Part shown: one piece after another, positions 8,801-15,335 of the stretch
Layout: each line of letters begins with the position of its first letter
Position numbering within the stretch: position 1 is the first letter of the stretch
Assembly: GCF_000359745.1 (NCBI RefSeq)
Contig: NZ_AQHN01000016.1
Coordinates: 1 to 64,000 of the forward strand
DNA: 64,000 bases
Direction of reading: 5' to 3'
Source of the DNA: Rhizobium freirei PRF 81
GTDB taxonomy: Bacteria; Pseudomonadota; Alphaproteobacteria; Rhizobiales; Rhizobiaceae
The notes under the pieces: model-generated
The model's database searches: none
The model's input: the letters and a program-made list of their open reading frames with translations, nothing else
What the model was told of the DNA's origin: nothing
Translations under genes and position numbers: made by a program

Positions 8801-11012
8801 AGGAGCCGCTAACCCTACCCGTGGCATAAGCGTTGGTAATGATGCCGCCAGAGTTGTTACCGACGACGCCGCCGGCCGAAAGGCTGCCGCTGACTGCACC
8901 CGTAGCGTAGACATTGCTGATACTGCCGTGGTCGTTGAACCCTACGAGGGCGCCGATATAGCTGTTGCCTGTGATCGAGCCGCCAACGAGACCGATATTT
9001 GCAATGCTTGCGCCTGAATTGGTATCGCCGAACAAGCCGACAAAGTTGGCCGATGGCCGGTTGATGACGAGCCCTGTAATGGTGTGACCGTTGCCGTCGA
9101 ACGTGCCCTCGAAACCTGTGGCGCTGTTCCCGATCGGCACGAACCCCGCGCCATTATTCCAGATCGCGGCGCCGGAGGCATCGATGTCGTTAGCCAAGAT
9201 CCAATTGGCGGCGAGATTGGCGCCGCGCGAGCCGATACCCTGCAAGCCGTAGACATCCGCGACCGTGTAGGGCGTTGCGCTCGTGCCATCGCCGCCCGTC
9301 ACCCGCAGGAACGAGGCGCCGCCGGTGATGCGGAAGTCCTTGGCCGAGAAGGCGGGCAGTGTAGCGCTGTTCTGCACCCAGTTGCCCGCAGCCAGCACGA
9401 AGGCGCCGACATTGACCGCCGCCGGCGCAGAAATCGTACCGCCGGAAGAGACGATGAGGCCGCCATTTGCCGTGATCGTGTTGTTGATGTTGATGTCCGA
9501 TGCCGCCGCGAGCGTCAGCGTGGTGAGCGCGCTCCAGTTGATCGGCGCCGCGACGGTGATGGTGCCGGCCTGCGGATTGGTGGCATCCGACGACGATCCG
9601 GTCGTGACCGTGACATTGGCGGTCGCAAGCGCATTGGTGAGCGTGTTGACGTTGATGATGCTGTCATTGCCTGACGCCGTGAAGCCGGAGGTGTTGCTGT
9701 CCGTCGCCGTCGATATCGTCACATTATAGGGGTCGAGCAGCAGATTGCCGAACGAACCATGCGCCGCCGTCAGGTCGGTGAGGCCGATGTAGGACAGTTT
9801 TGCCTTGCCCGAGACCTCCACCTCGCCGCCATTGCCGGAGACCGCGCCGCCCTTGGCGGTGATCGTCCCGGCGAAGCGCGTCAGATCGTCCGACCATAAG
9901 ACGACATTGCCGCCATTGCCCGCGGTGATCGCATCGGCATGGATGACGGTGTTGGCATCGACATCAAGCGTCTGGGCATGCTGCAGCGGTCCCTTGCCCT
10001 GACGGTTGCCGCCGATCCTGACCGTGCCGCCGCCGGTCTTGCCCGAGGCATTGATCTTCGCATTGGCAAGCGTGATCTTGCGGCCCGTTACCTGCACCTT
10101 GCCGCCGGTGCCGCGCCTGCTGCTGGCATCGACGTTACCTGATATCGCGACCTCGCCATCGCCGCCCGACAGCACGATGTCGCCGCTCCGGCCCGAGACA
10201 CCCTTGGCCTCGATCGTCCCCGACATGTTGACCGCCTGCCGCGCCATGTCCTTGGCCGCTGCCGCCGTCAGCTGCACCGTGCCGCCTCTGGCAGAAATCT
10301 TGCCGCCGTTACTGACGAGCGCTTGGCTGCCGCCCGCCTTGGTCGGCACCGCCACCTGCAGGAAGCCGTCGCCGGAGAGATCAAGCGTCGCCTGTTCGCC
10401 GGATCCGAGGGCCGCCTTGCCCATCGGCACGGTGATCACACCGGAATTGGCGACCGTGCCGCCGATCAGCGCCATGTAGCCGCCGCGGTTGATGGTGATC
10501 GCACCGGCATTCGTCACCGGCGCCGAGGCGCCATTGCCGCTAAAGCTCCGTTTGCCGCCCATGAAGTCGTCATCGGAGATGCCGAGCGTCGAGGCGACGA
10601 AGGCGCCGGCCTTGACCGTGCCGGTCTTGGTGATGGCAATGCCGTTCGGATTGATCAGATAGACTTGGCCATTGGCATTGATCTGACCTGATATGGTCGA
10701 GTTCGTCTGACCGGTCACACGATTGAGGATGGCCGCATTGGCATCGGGCTGGACGAAGGTGACGCGGTTGCCCTTGCCGACATCGAAACTCTGCCAGTTG
10801 ACGACGGCGCTGCCGCTCGTCTGGGTGACGGTGAGCGCTCCTGCCGACGGCGTCCCGATCAAGGCACTGCCGGCGGCCACCTGCCCGCCCGTCGGCAGCG
10901 ACTGGGCGAGCACCATCGTCGAATGCACCAGCGCCGTCGAGGCCAGCAGCCCGGCCTGAAACAAGCCGCTTCTGAAGCCGCGTGCGGATTTCGAGAACAT
11001 TCGTGCAGACAT
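2841..11012 (-). CDS. Giant filamentous-haemagglutinin-type adhesin (TPS domain, GLUG, YDG and MBG repeats)
   Basis: A 2,723-residue secreted adhesin. The N-terminus has an extended signal peptide ending near VLAQS. The following two-partner-secretion domain (about residues 36-300) carries the typical NPNGI motif (LINPNGIAITKTG). Residues about 604-1470 hold many GLUG-type repeats (GGLVGxN...NSYATGxVSG) in three blocks, each closed by an SFWD/TTGQSS linker. Residues about 1560-2250 hold YDG-type repeats of about 90 residues. Residues about 2262-2660 hold five MBG-type repeats of 76-79 residues with the signature SRxYGDANP. The tail contains two cysteines (VVCLGDGAGC). Family knowledge predicts export by a TpsB/Omp85 transporter, but none is encoded in this window. 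The gene is convergent with the sortase gene and divergent from a CadC-like regulator. Large open frames on the opposite strand are repeat-derived shadows. Confidence 0.9.
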   Translation of the reverse strand: MSARMFSKSARGFRSGLFQAGLLASTALVHSTMVLAQSLPTGGQVAAGSALIGTPSAGALTVTQTSGSAVVNWQSFDVGKGNRVTFVQPDANAAILNRVTGQTNSTISGQINANGQVYLINPNGIAITKTGTVKAGAFVASTLGISDDDFMGGKRSFSGNGASAPVTNAGAITINRGGYMALIGGTVANSGVITVPMGKAALGSGEQATLDLSGDGFLQVAVPTKAGGSQALVSNGGKISARGGTVQLTAAAAKDMARQAVNMSGTIEAKGVSGRSGDIVLSGGDGEVAISGNVDASSRRGTGGKVQVTGRKITLANAKINASGKTGGGTVRIGGNRQGKGPLQHAQTLDVDANTVIHADAITAGNGGNVVLWSDDLTRFAGTITAKGGAVSGNGGEVEVSGKAKLSYIGLTDLTAAHGSFGNLLLDPYNVTISTATDSNTSGFTASGNDSIINVNTLTNALATANVTVTTGSSSDATNPQAGTITVAAPINWSALTTLTLAAASDININNTITANGGLIVSSGGTISAPAAVNVGAFVLAAGNWVQNSATLPAFSAKDFRITGGASFLRVTGGDGTSATPYTVADVYGLQGIGSRGANLAANWILANDIDASGAAIWNNGAGFVPIGNSATGFEGTFDGNGHTITGLVINRPSANFVGLFGDTNSGASIANIGLVGGSITGNSYIGALVGFNDHGSISNVYATGAVSGSLSAGGVVGNNSGGIITNAYATGRVSGSSITGGLVGFNSGTMSNVHATGTVSGSLYVGGLVGMGSSGIITNAYATGAVSGIVYVGGLAGQNFYGTISNAYASGAVSGTAGNVGGFVGYNFGSGIITNSFWDTETTGQSSGAGTNLGTLSVTGLTTAQARNPSSYSGWDFANTWYQSGDMRPILRSEAATADANGVVTISNLHQLALMGANLAGSYRLTGNIDASATAGTNAADVWSTSGWVPVGDDYTQFRGTFDGNGHTISGLTVSLAESQSDNSHYPGSPTLAGLFGGILGGSVSNVGLVGGSISGGYAGALAGVSVSTIINAYAIGVTVRAGAGKAGGLVGINEGTITNSYATGSVSGVNSSVGGLVGSNHSQGSITNSYASGSVSGTGSLGGLTGDNYGTITTSFWDMDTTGQSSACGSCGGIVSATGLTTGQARDSSSYAGWDFANTWYQAGDMRPILRSEAAANGVITNLHQLALIGANLNGNYTLANNIDASETSGTNASGIWSTNGWVPLGNSNTRFAGILDGNNHTISALTVTGNDDVGLFGESSGSISNVGLVGGSVRGVNLYVGALVGFNIGSIRNSYSTAAVSGGGLVGGLVGRNYFGRISNSYASGAVSGSQEVGGLVGENYSGRISNSYASGAVSGFQLIGGLVGYDQGGTISNAYATGLVGGSSDIGGLVGATESGSNITNSFWDIDTTGQPSGNGRNLGTFSATGLTTAQMADPFSFIDAGWDLANVWGKSTSGANGGYMMLRSLSSGLYDDYVKIGNGTRSYGDANSAITGATLSGVGTGNVSLAWGSAITGTTNAGTYNYSDPDIVSVTENGPRTAYIDYSGALTISQRVLSLTGSRTYDGTTNVAVGNLSLGNLANGETLTLTGVGSMADKNAGTGKVLSVGTLALGNSINGDGGLASNYTLIGGTDTVDIAKATISDITGITAINRTYDGTTNAALNTAGAVFNGMIAGDILTVSGGTGAFADKNVGTGKTVSISSLSLGGTDAGNYTLTSDTATATANITKATISAITGITVGNKTYDGTTNVALNTAGAGFTGMAAGDALTVATSGGAFANKNAGTGKTVNISGLTLGGADVGNYTLASDTATTTADIAKATISDITGITANNKTYNGNTTAVLNTSGAGFTGMIAGDALTVATSTGTFSDKNAGTGKTVSISRLSLGGTDADNYTLTSDTATTTADIAKAYVFFGGTSVNTKVYDGTTAATVNIYTMPFSGDDMHVGYTSANFSDKNAGMSKTVSINGLYITGADANNYQLGITSTTSYGTITPAIITSIGGITAGNKTYDGTTDTRLDTSGAVFNGLIAGDSLTVGTALGAFSDQNVGAGKRVNISSLTLGGGDARNYRLDTNTATTLADIGQRVINLSGSRTYNGSTDLDASIFTLSNLVGGETLALSGTGTMADKNAGSRKGVTFASLALGDGTNGGLASNYTLAGGTDTVDIAKAVISSIGGITANGKTYNGMTDATLNTGRAVFNGMVSGDTLSLGNGFSGTFSDKNAGTGKTVTISGLSLAGADAGNYMLTADTATTLADIGQRAISVTADAASRAYGDANPVFTYSVAGSGLVNGDTLSGALTTLADQHSTVGTYGITQGTLGNPNYAISYTGADLTVSRRAITVAANNQSRAYGDANPTLTYAIGGAGLVNGDALSGLLATSATGISNVDTYRITQGTLAASGNYDLSFTAADLTVNKRAITVAANNQSRVYGDANPALTYTIGGAGLVNNDSLTGGLTTLATTASGVGNHAITQGTLAAFGNYDLTFIGGNLLVTPRALAVAANRASRTYGDANPVFGYTVSGLINGDTLTGSLASSAATGSGIGTYAIGLGTLGNGNYAINYTGANLTVMPRAITVTANNASRFSGVANPLFTYTIGGAGLVNGDGLSGVLATTADRSSAPGSYAITQGTLAASVNYDLSFVGGVLTVTAAPANPTMELASVNTPRSFAPDTPSLPPVEGQSGPPTFASGGTGSPYIVDPRFDGTVVCLGDGAGCVVQPAP
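3285..4300 (-). repeat. Five MBG-type coding repeats in the adhesin gene
   Basis: DNA-level tandem similarity with landmark positions near 3285, 3513, 3750, 3987 and 4221, giving spacings of 228, 237, 237 and 234 bp. Each unit encodes a 76-79 residue module opening with xVxAxxxSRxYGDANP. All spacings are multiples of three, so copy number can change without a frameshift. Confidence 0.75.
5281..6360 (-). repeat. Exact 270-bp-period YDG coding repeats in the adhesin gene
   Basis: Near-identical landmarks starting TTGG(C/T)GAT(G/A)T occur at 5281, 5551, 5821 and 6091, exactly 270 bp apart, so each unit is 90 residues. Units carry the KTYDGTTN and NYTL signatures. Further diverged units continue on both sides. 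Such near-identical repeats favour recombination and assembly collapse. Confidence 0.8.
6640..9260 (-). repeat. GLUG-motif coding repeat region in the adhesin gene
   Basis: Degenerate repeats of about 60-75 bp encode GGLVGxN...I.NSYATGxVSG units. They are arranged in three larger blocks, each ending with an SFWD...TTGQ linker and a W(Y/G)...MRPILRSE-type segment. Sequence between copies diverges much more than in the YDG region. Confidence 0.7.
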
Positions 11013-11113
11013 AAATTCCCCCGGTCCGAAATCGCAGAGTGAGGCTTCATCGCGATCGGAAGCCGCTTGCCATTCTGGTGATTCCGTATTTGTTGTCGTC
11101 CAAGCGCTTTTTG

Positions 11114-11190
11114 TCAGGACAAGCCGGGAGACGTCCTGATTGGCCGTGGCGGAAGCTCTGAAATTTTGCTGAAATTCCGCTGAAACCCAG
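11114..11190. promoter_or_regulatory. Divergent control region: tandem 11-bp direct repeats plus inverted repeat
   Basis: Three head-to-tail 11-mers lie at 11158-11168, 11169-11179 and 11180-11190: CTGAAATTTTG, CTGAAATTCCG and CTGAAACCCAG. Tandem sites with about one-helical-turn spacing are typical of OmpR-type winged-helix binding, the fold of the CadC-like protein encoded next door. A separate perfect inverted repeat, TCAGGAC (11114-11120) and GTCCTGA (11133-11139), lies closer to the adhesin start. Binding is inference. Confidence 0.55.
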
Positions 11191-11271
11191 CAATATTCAT
11201 GGTTTTTTGTCGCGTCGCATGATTAGTGGCCCTGTGCCGGAATGGGACTATCGCAGGAGAGAGGGGGATCG

Positions 11272-12930
11272 GTGCTCCAATTTGCCGGCTTTGAACTCGA
11301 TGAGAAGCGCTCCGAATTGCGCAGGCTCGATGGTGAAACCATCAAGCTGCGGCCGAAGGCATTCGATTTGCTGCGCCTGTTTGCGACGAGACCCGGCAGG
11401 GTCCTCAGCAAGCACGAATTGATGGCAGCGATCTGGCCGGACGTTCACGTCGGCGAAGACAACCTGTTTCAGTGCATTCGGGAAATTCGAACGGCATTGG
11501 GCGACGAGAAGCGCGAATTGATACGCGCAATAGCAGGGCGCGGCTACCTCTTCGAACCCGAGGTGTCGGGTTCGACCGACGCTGCTCCACAGGAAGCGAT
11601 CCCTCCGAAAACCAAATCTCAAACCGAAAGCGAGCCGACGGTAGGTTGGCGCAACGGCAAGATTCGACGCCGCGCCGCGCTGATCGCCATAGCAGCTGTC
11701 GGCGTGTCGGCTTTGGCAATTCCAGCCATGATGCTTCCCAATGTTTTCGTGGCTTCGCCACCGAGCGTGGCAATATTGCCCATGGCGACAGCGAGCGGCG
11801 ACGCGGCGGTCGCTCGGATGGCAACCGGCGTCATCAGTGACCTGACGGACGGGTTGGCAAAAATCGAGACCATCCGCGTGGTGGTTCCGCCTGGCGCGGC
11901 CATAAAGGAGGCGGATCTAGTCTTAAACAGCGAATTGGATAAGACCGAAACGACATGGAGCCTGCGCGCCAACATGATCGAACCGGCAACCGGCGCGGTC
12001 AAATGGTCGACATCCCTATCGGTTAACCTGACGGATATCGATCCTCAGCTCCAGCGAACGCGCCTGACCGCCGCTATCGGCAATGCGCTCGCCCAGCGGA
12101 TCAACGCGCTTCTGACGTCGGGCAATCGTTCAGTGGATGGCGGGCCGACAGGCACCGCCAAAGCCGCCATCGAACAGGCAACGGCGTCGATCAATCAAAC
12201 AACGCTGGAGCGCTTTCGCACCGCCGAAGCGATGCTGGAAAAGGCTCTTGCGGACGACGCCGACAGTGTCGATTTGCGCGTCGCGCTTGCGGCCTTCAAA
12301 TTGCGCGGGATTCAGTTGTCGTGGTTTCCAGAGACGGAACGCCAGACGGTCGTCAATGGTGTCGGCGCAATCATGGAGCGCGCATTGCACGCGCGTCCCG
12401 ACTATATCCCGGTGCTCGAAACACATTGCCGGTATCTCTCAGCGACGAACCGGTTCGCCGAGAGCCTGGTGGCATGCGGAAAGGCGCTCGCTCTGGACCC
12501 CTGGGACGGTAGCGCGCTCTACCTCACCGGCCTCGCACAGATCTATTTGGGGCGCTTCGATGACGCGCTTGCAACGTTCAAGCAAGCGGACCGTTTCGAT
12601 ACGCCCCAAGTCTCGCGCTGGACATGGGGGATCGGAGCGGGCTGGGCTTGCATGCTTATGGGCCGCGCCGACGAAGCGCTGCCCTGGCTGCAACGATCGA
12701 TCAAGATCACCCCGGCCAGCGGGCGTACCTATTTTCTGATGGCGGCGGCCTATCAGCAACTGGGCCGAGTAGCCGAGGCAAAGGCAGCCATTGCAAAGGG
12801 GATGGAGCTTAGGCCAGGTTCGACAGCGCTAAACGCGCCGCCGCCCAGCAGCAACACAAGCGGTGTCTTTCTCAAGGCCCAGGAGCGCATTATGAGGCTC
12901 ATAGTTGAGGCCGGCTTGCCCGAGAAGTGA
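11272..12930 (+). CDS. CadC-like membrane transcriptional regulator with TPR-type C-terminus
   Basis: The N-terminal 95 residues form an OmpR/PhoB-type winged-helix DNA-binding domain (motifs LRPKAFDLLRLFATRPGRVL and GRGYLFEPEV). One membrane helix follows at about 133-155. The periplasmic half (about 290-540) looks like TPR repeats (ALALDPWDGSALYLTGLAQ; YFLMAAAYQQLGR). I prefer the GTG at 11272 (552 residues) because a strong AGGAGAG site lies at 11255-11261; an in-frame ATG at 11242 has no ribosome site. The architecture fits one-component membrane regulators that bind DNA without phosphorylation. It is divergent from the giant adhesin gene with tandem direct repeats between them, so control of the adhesin and of itself is a reasonable inference. 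The signal sensed is unknown. Confidence 0.85.
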   Translation: MLQFAGFELDEKRSELRRLDGETIKLRPKAFDLLRLFATRPGRVLSKHELMAAIWPDVHVGEDNLFQCIREIRTALGDEKRELIRAIAGRGYLFEPEVSGSTDAAPQEAIPPKTKSQTESEPTVGWRNGKIRRRAALIAIAAVGVSALAIPAMMLPNVFVASPPSVAILPMATASGDAAVARMATGVISDLTDGLAKIETIRVVVPPGAAIKEADLVLNSELDKTETTWSLRANMIEPATGAVKWSTSLSVNLTDIDPQLQRTRLTAAIGNALAQRINALLTSGNRSVDGGPTGTAKAAIEQATASINQTTLERFRTAEAMLEKALADDADSVDLRVALAAFKLRGIQLSWFPETERQTVVNGVGAIMERALHARPDYIPVLETHCRYLSATNRFAESLVACGKALALDPWDGSALYLTGLAQIYLGRFDDALATFKQADRFDTPQVSRWTWGIGAGWACMLMGRADEALPWLQRSIKITPASGRTYFLMAAAYQQLGRVAEAKAAIAKGMELRPGSTALNAPPPSSNTSGVFLKAQERIMRLIVEAGLPEK

Positions 12931-13652
12931 TGATCCAGCCGCAAAATTGAAGCGTCCAGTTTTGGCAAGGATTGAGTATCGCGCCCACCGCCAGACGTGG
13001 TCGAGAAGGCGCGCGGCCAGGTGCGAAAAAATTGCTCGCGCAGAGGGAGCATGCCGGTTGGTTTAGAATGGACCGCACAATGTGTCTCGACGAGCCTCCA
13101 CAGCGACACGGCTACTGTCGGCAGCGCCATGAACCGTGGCGAATGAAGCACACGATAAAATCGATCGTCATGCGTCGAACCAAGGCCGTGGAACCGGCCC
13201 GCTCAGCCGCTAGCGAATGAAGGGATGCTCCATCTGCAGTGGACAGGTAGCCCTGTCACCTGAGGCTACTCAGGTGACAGGGCGGGCCGCCGACACGAGC
13301 GATGCCAGTGCCAGCAACCGGGGGCAAAATGCCAATAACCCGAATCAACCGCATAGAACATCGGACCTTAGTCTGATCATACGCTTGATATGAAACTTCC
13401 TCGAAGAATAATCCAATTCATCAAGCGCAATGTCGGCGCGATTTGGTTCAACCGCGACGAAGACGGTCGTGTCGCTCCTCGGTTTTCCGCAGGACGGAAA
13501 ATCCGGCTCGCCGGCCGCTACCATGATCATTTGGCGGGCCGCGCCGGTGTGGCTGCGGCTTGCAGTTCATCAATCTGCTTTGCGAAATTGGATGGATGCG
13601 GCAAACAAAATCCTCACACGCCATCAAGATAAGATCGCCGCTGAATCCAGCC
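12931..13652. other. Gene-poor interval of about 720 bp
   Basis: Only short overlapping frames with no recognisable family occur here (for example 13390-13632 on plus and 13345-13530 on minus). The one clear structure is the hairpin at 13251-13282. It may hold a decayed gene or a small RNA; nothing supports either firmly. Confidence 0.4.
13251..13282. repeat. Perfect 14-bp inverted repeat with 4-nt loop
   Basis: CCCTGTCACCTGAG (13251-13264), loop GCTA, then CTCAGGTGACAGGG (13269-13282). All 14 pairs match. No T-run follows on either strand, so a canonical intrinsic terminator is unlikely. It lies in an otherwise empty interval about 320 bp after the CadC-like gene. Confidence 0.75.
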
Positions 13653-13961
13653 TCACCCACACATGGCGCGCAGGATCCTGTTCGTCTTCGGATCCGTTTC
13701 GATCGTCACCCGCTCCTGCCGGTAGTCCATCGTCACGCCCTGCCCCCGCCTGATCTGCCGAACGATGGTTGCACCCGTAATCTGCATCGCCTTGGCATCC
13801 GTGACCCTTTTCTTGCCGGTCAAGGCCGCCGCCGCCTTGGGCCGGCAGAGGCCAGGACGGCCGGCGGCTTGCGCCTGTCGCATGTCGCTCTGGAAAGCCG
13901 AGATAATCAGGGCCGCCAGTATCACGGTGCTGAGGGAAAACAGTTTAGAACGGAGCTTCAA
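13653..13961 (-). CDS. Small exported protein, peptidase inhibitor I78-like
   Basis: About 102 residues. A signal-peptide-like hydrophobic N-terminus (LFSLSTVILAALIISAF) is followed by a short domain with a Cys near its start (RPGLCRPK), the pattern TGATIVR...R...YRQERVTIETD and a terminal CG. That arrangement matches the I78 inhibitor family, small periplasmic proteins thought to inhibit serine proteases. I prefer the TTG at 13961 because AAGGAAAGGG precedes it; an upstream ATG at 13994 in the same frame would add 11 residues. It stands alone, 80 bp from the end of the TetR gene on the same strand. The inhibitor role is family-based. Confidence 0.7.
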   Translation of the reverse strand: MKLRSKLFSLSTVILAALIISAFQSDMRQAQAAGRPGLCRPKAAAALTGKKRVTDAKAMQITGATIVRQIRRGQGVTMDYRQERVTIETDPKTNRILRAMCG

Positions 13962-14073
13962 AGCAATCCCTTTCCTTGAGACAAGAATGGTCACGGCCGA
14001 AGTGCCTAAGTCCGCACAATATCATCCGGCTGCGGCAGAGCCGAACATACGCCATAAGCGGATGGACTAACGA

Positions 14074-14634
14074 TTAAAGATCTTCCAGCCACTCATCAAG
14101 CATTCGTCTGATGGCAATGCCTGCCGGCTCATCGCGTGTAAAAGCCCATAGCGTATGGGCACCCTGCCAGACCGCAGCCATCTGCCATCCGAGCCGTCTT
14201 GCCTCCGCTGGGTGTTGAGACAGGCGACGGCCCAGAGCATCGGCAAGGCTGCGGACCCAAGCGGCCCCGCGGGCGCGAAGTTTAGGGTTCCGGATATCTT
14301 CTCTCAGCAGGAGCAACCCGTTCGTCGCATCCCGCTCGGCGGTTTCCGGAGACATCAAGCGCATCAGAAGGTTCACGGCGCCCTCCGGCGTCAGTGCTTC
14401 CTCGGCATCCGCAGCCGCCGTCTCGGCGTCAAGCTTCTCCCAGGCGTGCAACAGAACCGTTTCGACAAGCCTTTCCCGATCGCCATAGCGCTGCACCAGC
14501 GCCGCAGGAGAAAGGCCGCAGGCTTTTGCCGCCCTCGCGAAGGTAAGGCCATCAGGCCCTGTCTCCACGATGAGTTCGAGAAGGATGTCGAGCACATGCT
14601 CGTCGGAAATGGTCTTGCGTCTTGGCATGATCAA
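14074..14634 (-). CDS. TetR/AcrR-family transcriptional repressor
   Basis: At 186 residues the length is normal for the family. The N-terminal helix-turn-helix spans about 20-60 (TFARAAKACGLSPAALVQRY followed by GDRERLVE). The C-terminal ligand-binding half is typical in size but not diagnostic of an inducer. It is divergently transcribed from a RibD-type reductase gene. A perfect palindrome begins four bases upstream of its ATG, so autoregulation and repression of the reductase are likely. Confidence 0.9.
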   Translation of the reverse strand: MIMPRRKTISDEHVLDILLELIVETGPDGLTFARAAKACGLSPAALVQRYGDRERLVETVLLHAWEKLDAETAAADAEEALTPEGAVNLLMRLMSPETAERDATNGLLLLREDIRNPKLRARGAAWVRSLADALGRRLSQHPAEARRLGWQMAAVWQGAHTLWAFTRDEPAGIAIRRMLDEWLEDL

Positions 14635-14637
14635 TTA

Positions 14638-14651
14638 TAAACGTACGTTTA
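14638..14651. promoter_or_regulatory. Palindromic TetR operator candidate
   Basis: TAAACGTACGTTTA is a perfect 14-bp palindrome inside the 41-bp gap between the TetR gene and the reductase gene. It is extended by an imperfect TTATAA repeat on both sides. A bound dimer would cover both starts. Confidence 0.7.
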
Positions 14652-14675
14652 GTTATAAATCAAGCGAGGCGAGCC

Positions 14676-15257
14676 GTGGCAAGGATCTTAGGGTACATCG
14701 CGACCAGCCTGGATGGGATGATCGTCTCTGAGCACGACGATCTCGAATGGCTGTACAAGTATGGCGACATGGATCTCGGGGAGCATGATTACGGCATTTT
14801 CCTGAAGGGCATCCGCACCGTCGTCATGGGGCGCGGCACCTATGATTTCATCGCGAAGGAGCCGTCGCCTTGGGCTTACGCAGAGCAACGCGTCATCGTA
14901 GTCACCTCCCGCCCGATCGATGATCCAAAGGGGCCTCTCATGGTTCGTGACGATGTCGATGCTCTCATCGCGGAGCTGCGCGCGTTCAATGACGGCGACG
15001 TCTGGATGCTGGGTGGTGGCCAGCTGCAGATGGCATTCATGGAGCGTGGCGCTCTGGACGAGATCGAAATCTATCTTATGCCGGAACTGCTTGGCGGTGG
15101 CCGACCGCTTTTCCCGCTCACCGGTTTTCGTGGAAGCCCGAAACTCGTAAGCGTCAAAGCAATCGACAAGGGCTGCGTCCGGCTCCATTACCGACTGGAG
15201 CCCAAGAATGCGGCTGAGGGCAGTTTTGTCGGTAGCGCAGAGCAGTCATACTCGTGA
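14676..15257 (+). CDS. Dihydrofolate reductase-family (RibD C-terminal-like) oxidoreductase
   Basis: This 193-residue cytoplasmic protein has the RibD C-terminal/DHFR-like fold signatures: ATSLDGMI near the N-terminus, VVMGRGTYDF in the middle, and MLGGGQLQ...MPELLGGGRPLF for NADPH binding and the C-terminal strand. It starts at a GTG preceded by GCGAGGCGAG. Stand-alone members of this group are generally uncharacterised NADPH reductases, not true folate enzymes. Its TetR neighbour suggests induction by a small molecule, possibly its substrate or a toxic compound (inference). Confidence 0.85.
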   Translation: MARILGYIATSLDGMIVSEHDDLEWLYKYGDMDLGEHDYGIFLKGIRTVVMGRGTYDFIAKEPSPWAYAEQRVIVVTSRPIDDPKGPLMVRDDVDALIAELRAFNDGDVWMLGGGQLQMAFMERGALDEIEIYLMPELLGGGRPLFPLTGFRGSPKLVSVKAIDKGCVRLHYRLEPKNAAEGSFVGSAEQSYS

Positions 15258-15335
15258 TCCGCGGCACGACGGGAAGGCAAGCTGAGCTGCCAACCGACCC
15301 GTCCTCAAGCCCTTCGCTACTAAGCTTACAATAGC

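Noticed and set aside
6640..9260. Short regularly spaced repeats that could suggest a CRISPR array
   Set aside because: They are degenerate, in frame, and encode GLUG protein motifs; no uniform repeat-spacer alternation and no cas genes.
12972..13632. Possible pseudogene in the interval before the I78-like gene
   Set aside because: Short frames on both strands have no recognisable homology by eye and no two join into one family.
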